The notes beneath the pieces were generated by a model. The model did not search any database. It was given only the letters and a program-made list of their open reading frames with translations, and was not told where the DNA came from. Position numbers and translations under genes: made by a program. DNA of 64,000 bases, from contig NZ_CP113517.1 in assembly GCF_024360925.2 (NCBI RefSeq), positions 3,224,001 to 3,288,000 of the forward strand, written 5' to 3'. This document shows positions 1 to 8,103 of this stretch, piece by piece (the stretch's first letter is position 1; each line of letters starts with the position of its first letter). The stretch is from Methylomonas rapida. Its GTDB lineage: Bacteria > Pseudomonadota > Gammaproteobacteria > Methylococcales > Methylomonadaceae.

Positions 1-2495
1 ATGAATTTCAAGATACCGATCCGGTGCAATACCGCATTTTCGCGCGCTTGTACCCGGCCGATGCCGAGGAAGAATTCGGTTGTTTCATGATAGGCGACCC
101 GAAACAGGCGATTTATTCCTTCCGCGGCGGCGATATTTTTACTTATCTCAAAGCCCATCAAGCCACATTGGGCAAGCACTACACCCTGGGCACCAATTAC
201 CGCTCGACCGAAAGCCTGGTAGCCGCCGTCAACCGCATGTTTGCCCATGCCGACCAGCAACAAGCCGAAGGCGCCTTTTACTTCAAGCATGATGAGTTCG
301 ATCCTTTGCCGTTCATCCCGGTAGCGGCCAAGGGCCGCAACGAGGTTTTCGTCATCGAGCAAGAATCCGCCCCCGCGCTAACCTTTTGGCGGCTGGATGG
401 CGAGCAAGCCATCGGCATGCCGGACTATCGCGTGCAAATGGCAGCCGCGACGGCCAGCGAAATCGTGCGCCTGTTGACCGGCGGCCAAAAAGGACACACC
501 GGCTTTCGCGACGCGCAGGGCCAGATGGCCCCGTTACAACCGGCTGACATTGCGATTCTGGTGCGCAGCGGCAGCGAAGCCAGAATCATGCGTCAGGCCC
601 TGGCGGAACGGCGACTGCGTAGCGTTTACCTGTCCGAGCGCGAATCGATATACGCCAGCCCGGAAGCAAAAGACATATTGATCTGGCTGCGCGCATTGGC
701 GGAGCCGCGCGATGAGCGTAAGGTTCGCGCGGCCCTGAGCACCGCGACCATAGGCTGGCCCTATCAGACCTTGCGGCGACTGACGCTGGACGAACCTCTC
801 TGGGAGTCGCAACTGGAACGTTTTATAGGCTATCAACAACGCTGGCAACAGGATGGCATTTTGCCAACCCTGCGGCAATTACTGAGCGATTACGCCCTGT
901 CCGCCCGTTTTGCCGCTCTCGCCGACGGCGAACGCCGCTTGACCAATCTGTTGCATTTGGCCGAACTGTTGCAGCATGCCGGGAGCCATCTGGACGGCGA
1001 GCAAGCCTTGATCCGGCATTTGGCGGAAACCATAGCCAGCAGTGAACAAGCCGCCGAGGAAAACGTGATCCGGCTGGAAAGCGACGCCAATCTGATCAAA
1101 ATCGTGACGATCCACAAATCCAAGGGCCTGGAATATCCGTTGGTATTTTTGCCGTTCATCTGTAGTTTCCGGGAAGTAGGCGGCCGCAACACCCGTTATT
1201 ACCGTTATCACGACCCCGACTTCAACCTGAGTATCGACTTGAGTAAAAGCGATGAGTGCAAAGCCATCAGCGACAAGGAACGCCTGCAGGAAGATTTGCG
1301 CCTGTTGTATGTGGCGGTCACCCGCGCCCGTTACGCCTGTTGGCTGGGCGTGGCGGCCATCAAGTCCGGTAACAGCAAGAACAGCCTGTTGCATAAAAGC
1401 GCGCTGGGCTATGTGCTAGGCTGGCAGCCCGACATGGCGGCCAGCGAACTGCAAAGCCGCTTGAGCGAGCTCAAGGGCGATTGCGCCGCCATCGCCATCG
1501 AAAATCCGCCAGCGGCCACTGCCATGCCCTACCAGCCGCCGCACGCGGAAACCGAAATCGATGCCGCTCGCGACTCAACCATCAAGGTCGGCGACAATTG
1601 GTGGATAGCCAGCTACACAGCCCTGCAAACCGAGCAAATAACGGCTGGCAAACCAGCAAGCGCCCCAAGCGAAGCGGAAAATTATCGCGAAGACAAACAG
1701 GGCGACGAGGCGGAACCCTTGCCCAACCCTCCCATGCAGGCGGCATCAGGCCTGCATGGCCTGCCGCGCGGAGCCGAACCCGGCGTCTTGGTACACGAAC
1801 TGCTGGAACAATGCGCGCTGCTCGGTTTTGGCGCGGTGCTGGCTCAGCCAGAACTAGCGCTGCCATTGATAGACAAATTATTCAAGGGACATAACTGGGA
1901 AAACAAACAAAACATCCTGGCGCAGGCTCTGCAACAATGGCTGAAGTTACCGCTATTGGCCGACACCGGCATCAGCCTGTCGGATTTGGCAAGCCACCGC
2001 TATCAAGCCGAGATGGAGTTTTTGTTGGGTGCAGAGGCAGCCGACGTTCGGCTCATCGATACGCTAGTCACGCGGCACACCTTTGCCGGCCTTGCCAGAC
2101 CGCGCCTACAAGCCAACCAAATCCATGGGCTTTTAAAAGGCTTCATCGATTTGGTGTTCGTGCATGAAGATCGCTATTACGTGCTGGATTACAAATTCAA
2201 TGCCCTGGGCACCAACAGCGACGCCTATGGCGACGCCGCATTGCAAAATGCCATGCTGAACAAACGCTACGATCTGCAATCGATGCTTTATTTGTTGGCC
2301 TTGCATCGGCTACTGAAAACCCGGCTGGGCGAACGTTACGATTACGATAGCCATATCGGCGGCAGTATCTATTTGTTTCTACGCGGCGTGGACAATGCGA
2401 GTGCCGGCCGGGTGTTTTACAAGCCCGACAAAACACTGATCGAAGCCCTCGATGCGCTGTTCCGCGGCGAAACGATGCCGGGGCTGGTAGCATGA
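1..2495 (+). CDS. recB: RecB, exodeoxyribonuclease V beta subunit (5' truncated by window)
   Basis: Helicase-nuclease subunit of RecBCD, which processes double-strand DNA ends for recombination. The frame is open from base 3, where it reads EFQDTDPVQY, the helicase motif II region, so the start lies upstream of the window and roughly 830 C-terminal residues are seen of a family length near 1200. Visible motifs are GDPKQAIYSFRG (motif III), TIHKSKGLEYPLVF (motif V) and LLYVAVTRARY (motif VI). Near nt 2135-2200 the nuclease residues occur as GFIDLVF followed by VLDYKFN, the Asp-Asp-Lys set of the RecB nuclease. The stop codon overlaps the recD start by four bases, so the two are translationally coupled. 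Identification is firm. Confidence 0.96.
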   Translation, partial: EFQDTDPVQYRIFARLYPADAEEEFGCFMIGDPKQAIYSFRGGDIFTYLKAHQATLGKHYTLGTNYRSTESLVAAVNRMFAHADQQQAEGAFYFKHDEFDPLPFIPVAAKGRNEVFVIEQESAPALTFWRLDGEQAIGMPDYRVQMAAATASEIVRLLTGGQKGHTGFRDAQGQMAPLQPADIAILVRSGSEARIMRQALAERRLRSVYLSERESIYASPEAKDILIWLRALAEPRDERKVRAALSTATIGWPYQTLRRLTLDEPLWESQLERFIGYQQRWQQDGILPTLRQLLSDYALSARFAALADGERRLTNLLHLAELLQHAGSHLDGEQALIRHLAETIASSEQAAEENVIRLESDANLIKIVTIHKSKGLEYPLVFLPFICSFREVGGRNTRYYRYHDPDFNLSIDLSKSDECKAISDKERLQEDLRLLYVAVTRARYACWLGVAAIKSGNSKNSLLHKSALGYVLGWQPDMAASELQSRLSELKGDCAAIAIENPPAATAMPYQPPHAETEIDAARDSTIKVGDNWWIASYTALQTEQITAGKPASAPSEAENYREDKQGDEAEPLPNPPMQAASGLHGLPRGAEPGVLVHELLEQCALLGFGAVLAQPELALPLIDKLFKGHNWENKQNILAQALQQWLKLPLLADTGISLSDLASHRYQAEMEFLLGAEAADVRLIDTLVTRHTFAGLARPRLQANQIHGLLKGFIDLVFVHEDRYYVLDYKFNALGTNSDAYGDAALQNAMLNKRYDLQSMLYLLALHRLLKTRLGERYDYDSHIGGSIYLFLRGVDNASAGRVFYKPDKTLIEALDALFRGETMPGLVA

Positions 2496-4408
2496 GCGCG
2501 GCAAGGGTTTTACCCCAGATCGATCAATGGATAGCTTATGGCTGGCTCAGCCCGCTCGACCGGGCCTTTGCCGGCTTTTTACTGGACCAGGACGCCCATG
2601 CCAGCGAGGCGGTGCTGTGGGCCGGCGCTTTGCTCAGCCATCAATTGGAACGGGGAGAAGTCTATCTGGACCTGGAAAAGCTCTGCCTCGATCCAGGCCT
2701 GACCCTGGCCTTACCGAACGACGAAGCCTGGCAGAGCGGCCAGCAAGATAGCGCGGCGGAATTGAACACCTTCCGAGCCTACACCTTGCAGGACTGGCAG
2801 GACAAACTCGGCCAGTCGTGTCTGGTCGCCATCGGCAGCGGCAATACACCACTGGTATTGCAAGGCAATCGCCTGTATCTGCGCCGCTACTGGCACTATC
2901 AGCAAATCGTCGATAATGAAATCGCCCGCCGCTTGCAGCCCATACGCACGGCGTTGCCAGCCTCGATACAGGCCAGTCTGCGAGCGCAATTCGCCGGCGA
3001 CCAGCCACAACCAGACTGGCAAAAAATCGCCTGCATCCTGGCCTTGCGCGCTCGTTTTGCGATCATCACCGGCGGCCCGGGCACCGGCAAAACCACCACA
3101 TTGACCAAGCTGTTGAGCTTGTTGATAGAACTGGCGGAGGCCGAAAGTCAACGCAAACCGACGATACTATTGGCGGCACCCACTGGCAAAGCCGCGGCGC
3201 GGGTCAGCGAATCGATCGCCAACGCCCTGGCAAACCTGCCCCTGCCGGATGCGATCAAAGCGCAGATACCGCAAAAAGCCAGCACCTTGCACCGCTTGCT
3301 AGGCAGCCGTCCCGATAGCCGCCGCTACCGCCATCACCGGCATAATCCCTTGCTGGCCGATATCGTCATCGTCGATGAAGCCTCGATGATCGATCTGGAA
3401 ATGATGGCTGCGCTACTCGATGCCTTGCCGGATACGGCGCAACTGATCTTACTCGGCGACAAGGATCAGTTGGCTTCGGTCGAGGCCGGTTCGGTGATGG
3501 GGGATTTATGTCGCGGCGCCGCCCAAGCGGCTTATGATGAAGCCACCCGCGACTGGATCCAGCATTATGCGGATATAACCTTGGAGGCCTCGATAAGGCC
3601 CGGTTCGGCAATCAATCAGCAAACCGTCATGCTCCGGCATAGCCACCGCTTCGGCGCGCAAAGCGGCATTGGTCAATTGGCCAGAGCCGTCAATGCCGGC
3701 GATGCCGTAAGGACGGATGCCATCCTGGCCGATACCAAGACTTATCCCGATCTCGAACGTTTGGCCTTGGTCGATGCCAATGACATCAAATTCAGACGCT
3801 TGATCGTTGCCGCGGACGCCGCCCAAGGCAAATTCGGCTACGGCCATTATCTTAAAATCATCGCCCAGCGCCCAGCCGGCGCCGATGCTTACGAGCAATG
3901 GGCTTTAGCCGTGCTGCAGGCTTTCGATCGTTTTCAAATCCTGTGTGCGCTGCGCCGTGGCGATTGGGGCGTGGAACGCATCAATCAGCGCATCGAACAA
4001 TGGCTGTTTACCGGCCAAAAAGCGGCCCTGTGGTACGAAGGCCGACCCGTGATGATCACGCGCAACGACTATAATCTGGGCCTGATGAATGGGGATATCG
4101 GCATCGCCCTAAGAGATGCCGGTGGCCGATTGCGGGTGGTTTTTCCGGGCGATGAAAGCCAGGGCCACGGTAAATTGCGTTGGTTGTCGCCGATGCGGTT
4201 GCCGGACGTGGAAACCGCCTTTGCGATGACGGTGCATAAATCGCAAGGCTCGGAATTCGCTCATGTCGCGCTGATGTTGCCGCCGGTTCGCAGCCCGGTC
4301 ATCACGCGAGAATTGATCTACACCGGCATCACGCGCGCCAAACAGCGTTTTACCTTGCTGGAAAGTCGTAGCGAGGTGCTAGCTCAAGCGATCATGGTCA
4401 CGTGTTAG
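2492..4408 (+). CDS. recD: RecD, exodeoxyribonuclease V alpha subunit
   Basis: 5'-3' helicase of the RecBCD complex. The 638 residues are normal for RecD. The Walker A motif GGPGTGKTTT is at about nt 3070, followed by AAPTGKAAARVSE, a DEASMID Walker B at about nt 3370, LLGDKDQLASVEAG and the C-terminal TVHKSQGSEF helicase motif at about nt 4230. The ATG overlaps the recB stop (ATGA), so the start is well supported. recC is not in the window and is expected upstream. A large palindrome sits just after the stop and could end the transcript. Confidence 0.96.
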   Translation: MSAARVLPQIDQWIAYGWLSPLDRAFAGFLLDQDAHASEAVLWAGALLSHQLERGEVYLDLEKLCLDPGLTLALPNDEAWQSGQQDSAAELNTFRAYTLQDWQDKLGQSCLVAIGSGNTPLVLQGNRLYLRRYWHYQQIVDNEIARRLQPIRTALPASIQASLRAQFAGDQPQPDWQKIACILALRARFAIITGGPGTGKTTTLTKLLSLLIELAEAESQRKPTILLAAPTGKAAARVSESIANALANLPLPDAIKAQIPQKASTLHRLLGSRPDSRRYRHHRHNPLLADIVIVDEASMIDLEMMAALLDALPDTAQLILLGDKDQLASVEAGSVMGDLCRGAAQAAYDEATRDWIQHYADITLEASIRPGSAINQQTVMLRHSHRFGAQSGIGQLARAVNAGDAVRTDAILADTKTYPDLERLALVDANDIKFRRLIVAADAAQGKFGYGHYLKIIAQRPAGADAYEQWALAVLQAFDRFQILCALRRGDWGVERINQRIEQWLFTGQKAALWYEGRPVMITRNDYNLGLMNGDIGIALRDAGGRLRVVFPGDESQGHGKLRWLSPMRLPDVETAFAMTVHKSQGSEFAHVALMLPPVRSPVITRELIYTGITRAKQRFTLLESRSEVLAQAIMVTC

Positions 4409-4434
4409 CAAAGGATCATGAATACATGACCATC

Positions 4435-4494
4435 GTAGGAGCGATGCATAGTCGCGATGAATCCCTTCAATTCGCGACTAGGCGTCGCTCCTAC
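4435..4494. repeat. REP-like two-step palindrome between recD and GH30
   Basis: GTAGGAGCGA (4435-4444) pairs with TCGCTCCTAC (4485-4494), and TAGTCGCGA (4449-4457) pairs with TCGCGACTA (4472-4480). Four unpaired bases separate the two stems on each side and 14 bases form the loop. The GTAGGAGCGA head resembles REP sequences dispersed in gammaproteobacterial genomes. It lies 27 bp after the recD stop and may also act as a transcript-stabilising or terminating hairpin. It rules out the longer upstream start of the next gene. Confidence 0.75.
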
Positions 4495-4528
4495 AATGAA
4501 ACTTACGCGTTTCCGCCGGAGACTTCCA

Positions 4529-5953
4529 ATGACCCACGCCATCCCGCTTGAGGATTCAATGATACAGATGGACCGCCCCGTTCCGTTGGCCGTCTGGCTG
4601 ACCAGTGCCGACCAGAATTTCCTGCTTGAACGGCAACCTGCGGCACCTTGTTTTGGCCGCTCCATGCCTGATTTACCGTCGATAAGCGTCGACGCCACTC
4701 GGCGCTACCAAGTCATGGAAGGTTTCGGTTTTTCGTTGACGGGCGGCAGCGCGATGCTGATCAGCCGCCTGCCTGCCGACACCCGGCAAGCCTTGCTAGG
4801 GGAATTGTTCCTGCCCGACGGCGACGGCATCGGCGTCAGTTTTTTGCGCTTGAGCATAGGCGCGTCGGATTTGAGCGAACGCAGCTTTTCCTACGACGAC
4901 ATGCCCGATGGAGACAGCGACTTTGATTTGGCCTATTTTGATATCGAGGCCGGCGATATCGAGATCATTCCGTTGTTACAGGACATTCTGCAACTCAACC
5001 CCGACCTCAAGATCATCGCCACGCCCTGGTCGGCGCCGCGCTGGATGAAAACCAACCGGGCTTTCGTCGGCGGCCGGCTCAAAGCCGAATGCTATCCCGT
5101 TTATGCGGCCTATCTGGTCAAGTACCTGCTGGCGATGCGCGAACGCGGCATCGTGATTCATGCCATCACGCCGCAAAACGAACCACAAAATTTCAAAAAC
5201 GATCCCAGCATGGTGATGGAAGCCCTCGAACAGGCCGACTTCATCAAAAACCATCTGGGACCGGCGCTAACCGAAGCCGGCTTGAACGACGTGGAAGTGT
5301 TCTGCTGGGACCACAATTGCGATGCACCGGAATACCCGCTGGCGGTGTTCGCCGATGCCGAGGCGCGCCGTTACCTGAGCGGCTCGGCCTGGCATCTTTA
5401 CGGCGGCGACATTTCGGTACTGTCCGAAATACATAAAGCCTATCCGGACCTCAAGCTGTATTTCACCGAGCAATGGGTGGGCTCGGACGGCCAATTCGGC
5501 GGCGATTTGATCTGGCACAGCAAAAACGTGCTGATCGGCGCAGCGCGCAACTGGAGCCAGGTAGTACTGGAATGGAACCTGGCCTCCGATCCCTTCTGCC
5601 AGCCACACACGCTCGGCGGCGAATCGCGTTGCGTCGGCGCGTTGACCCTGGACGGCGACCAAGTCACCCGCAACGTGGCCTACTACATCATCGCCCACGC
5701 CGCGAAATGGGTGCGCCCAGGCTCGGTACGCATTCATTCCGACGCTGCCGTATTGCCGAATGTGGCTTTTCTGACCCCGGAGGGTTTAGCCGTTTTGATC
5801 GTGCTGAACGACGGCGCGGAAGCGCAAAGTTTTAACATCCGTTTTGCAGACCAAAGTGCGATTACGACGCTGCCCGCGAATACCGTGGCCACCTATGTCT
5901 GGCCCGCCACCCAACGCGTAGGCGAAGACCGCTGGCAAGCGCTAATGCAATGA
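4529..5953 (+). CDS. Glycoside hydrolase family 30 (glucosylceramidase-like)
   Basis: About 474 residues of a GH30-type (beta/alpha)8 enzyme with a C-terminal beta domain. The sequence shows YQVMEGFGFSLTGGSA near the N-terminus, IATPWSAPRWMKTN, the acid/base glutamate in TPQNEPQ (about nt 5170) and the nucleophile glutamate in LYFTEQW (about nt 5458). GH30 enzymes cleave beta-glucosyl, beta-xylosyl or related links; the substrate cannot be told from the sequence. The ATG at 4529 has GGAG at 4518-4521, while the longer frame to 4457 runs through the palindrome. No signal peptide is evident. The next gene begins inside its stop codon (ATGA), so it heads an operon with the deacetylase. Confidence 0.88.
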   Translation: MTHAIPLEDSMIQMDRPVPLAVWLTSADQNFLLERQPAAPCFGRSMPDLPSISVDATRRYQVMEGFGFSLTGGSAMLISRLPADTRQALLGELFLPDGDGIGVSFLRLSIGASDLSERSFSYDDMPDGDSDFDLAYFDIEAGDIEIIPLLQDILQLNPDLKIIATPWSAPRWMKTNRAFVGGRLKAECYPVYAAYLVKYLLAMRERGIVIHAITPQNEPQNFKNDPSMVMEALEQADFIKNHLGPALTEAGLNDVEVFCWDHNCDAPEYPLAVFADAEARRYLSGSAWHLYGGDISVLSEIHKAYPDLKLYFTEQWVGSDGQFGGDLIWHSKNVLIGAARNWSQVVLEWNLASDPFCQPHTLGGESRCVGALTLDGDQVTRNVAYYIIAHAAKWVRPGSVRIHSDAAVLPNVAFLTPEGLAVLIVLNDGAEAQSFNIRFADQSAITTLPANTVATYVWPATQRVGEDRWQALMQ

Positions 5954-6756
5954 TGACTACCCTTTCCCGCTTCCTACGCGCTGGTGCCGTTTTTCTGCTG
6001 ACACTTCAAACGCAGATCGCCTTTGCGGACCATCACGGCGGCATTCCAGTGTTAAATTACCATCGGTTCGGTCCCGTGGTGGCTGTCAGCATGACCGTAA
6101 CCACTACCCTCTTCGAAATGCAATTGAACTGGCTGCAGGACAATGGCTACAGCGTAATACCGCTCTCGACGCTGGTAGACTATTTGCTCGGCAAGCGTCC
6201 GCCACCCCCTGAGAAATCCGTGGTCATCACGGTCGATGACGGGCATCGCTCGGTGTACGACCAAATGCTGCCCATCGTCCGCCGCCATCAAATTCCGATT
6301 ACCTTGTTCATATATCCTTCGGCCATCTCCAATGCCAACTATGCCTTAACCTGGAGCCAACTGGCGGAATTGCAACAAACCGGGCTGTTCGACATTCAAT
6401 CGCACACGCTTTGGAGTCCGAATTTCAAGAAAGAGCGTAAAAAACTCCCCCCTGAAACCTATCGGAAATTTGTCAAGGATCAGCTGGAAAAATCCAAGGC
6501 CATACTGGAGAAAAAATTGCAAAAAACCGTGGATATTCTGGCCTGGCCTTTCGGTATTTACGACGATTATCTGGCTCAGGCCGCCAAAGAAGCGGGCTAT
6601 GTTGCCGCCTTCAGCATCGATAGGCGTCACGCCGATATCAGCGAAAACATCATGTCACAGCCCCGTTATCTGATGCTAAACCGCGACGGCACGACGGGCT
6701 TCGCAGCTATTATGGAAGGCCGCGCCACCGCGAAGAAAACGGCGAAAACTCAGTGA
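5950..6756 (+). CDS. Polysaccharide deacetylase (NodB fold), variant metal site
   Basis: A 268-residue exported protein. The first 26 residues form a signal peptide (RFLRAGAVFLLTLQTQIAFA). The NodB homology domain follows, with VLNYHRF, the catalytic VITVDDGHRS motif (about nt 6225) and AWPFGIYDDYL. The second motif reads QSHTLWSPNF where most relatives have a His at the Ser position (HTxxHPN), so one zinc ligand seems to be missing. Known family members remove N- or O-acetyl groups from chitin-like polymers, peptidoglycan or exopolysaccharide. It overlaps the GH30 gene by 4 bp and is 45 bp before the next gene, consistent with one operon. Whether it is catalytically active is uncertain. Confidence 0.85.
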   Translation: MMTTLSRFLRAGAVFLLTLQTQIAFADHHGGIPVLNYHRFGPVVAVSMTVTTTLFEMQLNWLQDNGYSVIPLSTLVDYLLGKRPPPPEKSVVITVDDGHRSVYDQMLPIVRRHQIPITLFIYPSAISNANYALTWSQLAELQQTGLFDIQSHTLWSPNFKKERKKLPPETYRKFVKDQLEKSKAILEKKLQKTVDILAWPFGIYDDYLAQAAKEAGYVAAFSIDRRHADISENIMSQPRYLMLNRDGTTGFAAIMEGRATAKKTAKTQ

Positions 6757-6801
6757 CCCGCCTGTCCGGTGTGGCAATGTCTTAAATCATGGAGAAACGT
6801 T

Positions 6802-8064
6802 ATGCATGCTCGCAAATGGGGTTTTGTGCTGTTCCTTGGCATCTTGTGCCATTCGGCACAGCTATTGGCTTATGCAGGACGGGTGACCGATGCGGTCACT
6901 GGCTCACCGATCGAGGCCGCAGTAGTCACGCTGGGTGAACAATGGGTACGCACCGACAAAGACGGCCTGTATCATTTGGAAGGCAGCGGGGATGTTTTGA
7001 AACTCAGGGCGGCGGGTTATGCAAAGCGCGAAATCGCCAGCGCCGAATTAGACAATTCAACGGCTGACATAACCTTATCGCCTTTCAAAGTCAAAGGCTT
7101 ATATCTGACCGTCTATGGCATGGCGAGTGCCAAGCTGAGAAACGATGCGCTGAAAACCATCGAACAAAACCATCTCAATGCCTTGGTCATAGACGTCAAG
7201 GGTGATCGTGGCTTCATTCCCTTCCCGGTCGATCTGACGCTGGCTGATCGTATCGGTGCGCAAAATACCATTCTAGTCAAAGACATGCAGGCGCTATTGA
7301 CGAGTCTTAAAGAAAAAAATCTGTATCTGATCGCCCGCATCGTGGTTTTCAAAGACGATTTACTCGCGAAGGCCAAACCGGAACTGGCCGTTAGAAAAAA
7401 GGGCGGCGGCATTTATACCGATAGGGAAAAACTGCGTTGGGTGGACCCATTCCGGCGAGAAGTCTGGGACTATAATATCGCCATCGCGCAAAAAGTGGCC
7501 GAAATGGGCTTTGATGAAATCCAGTTCGACTACGTTCGCTTTCCCGATACCCGAGGCGGCAACTATTCTGAACCATCGACCGAAGATAGCCGCACCCAAG
7601 CGATCACCGGCTTTTTGGAAACGGCTTACCAAGCCCTCTCGCCCTATAACGTGATGGTGGCCGCCGATGTGTTCGGCTATGTTGTTTGGAACACCAACGA
7701 TACCGACATCGGCCAGAAAATTGGGCCGATCACCAACGCGGTGGATGTCGTTTCGCCGATGCTATACCCTTCGGGTTATCATTTGGGCATTCCCAAATAC
7801 CGCAATCCGGTCAAAAACACTTACCCCATCGTTTATCAGTCTTTAAAGCGCGCCCAAGAACGCACCGGCGCCTCACCCTTGCGTTTCCGCCCCTGGCTGC
7901 AAGCCTTTCGCGACTACGCTTTCCGCGGCGGTGATTTCAAGGAAGAGAGAATGCGCTTGCAAATCAAGGCAGCAGACGATTTTGGGGCTAGCGGCTGGAT
8001 GTTTTGGAATCCACGCAATGTTTACCCGACGGGGATTTTTTCAGATACAGTCAACGGAGAATGA
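6802..8064 (+). CDS. Putative glycoside hydrolase, DUF4015 family
   Basis: About 420 residues. A signal peptide (KWGFVLFLGILCHSAQLLAYA) is followed by a small carboxypeptidase-regulatory-like beta domain (GRVTDAVTGSPIEAAVVTLG, to about nt 7090). Then comes the DUF4015 TIM-barrel domain, recognisable by NALVIDVKGDRG, GFDEIQFDYVRFPD (about nt 7507) and a C-terminal GASGWMFWNPRN. The family is annotated as glycosidase-like from fold, with conserved acidic residues in the FDYVRFP strand; the substrate is unknown. The start at 6802 is chosen for the GGAG at 6791-6794 and because it opens directly on the signal peptide. Same strand as the GH30 and deacetylase genes, so probably the same operon. Confidence 0.82.
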   Translation: MHARKWGFVLFLGILCHSAQLLAYAGRVTDAVTGSPIEAAVVTLGEQWVRTDKDGLYHLEGSGDVLKLRAAGYAKREIASAELDNSTADITLSPFKVKGLYLTVYGMASAKLRNDALKTIEQNHLNALVIDVKGDRGFIPFPVDLTLADRIGAQNTILVKDMQALLTSLKEKNLYLIARIVVFKDDLLAKAKPELAVRKKGGGIYTDREKLRWVDPFRREVWDYNIAIAQKVAEMGFDEIQFDYVRFPDTRGGNYSEPSTEDSRTQAITGFLETAYQALSPYNVMVAADVFGYVVWNTNDTDIGQKIGPITNAVDVVSPMLYPSGYHLGIPKYRNPVKNTYPIVYQSLKRAQERTGASPLRFRPWLQAFRDYAFRGGDFKEERMRLQIKAADDFGASGWMFWNPRNVYPTGIFSDTVNGE

Positions 8065-8103
8065 CATCCGGGAAACGATGCCCAAGCAATATTGGAACGA
8101 TCC

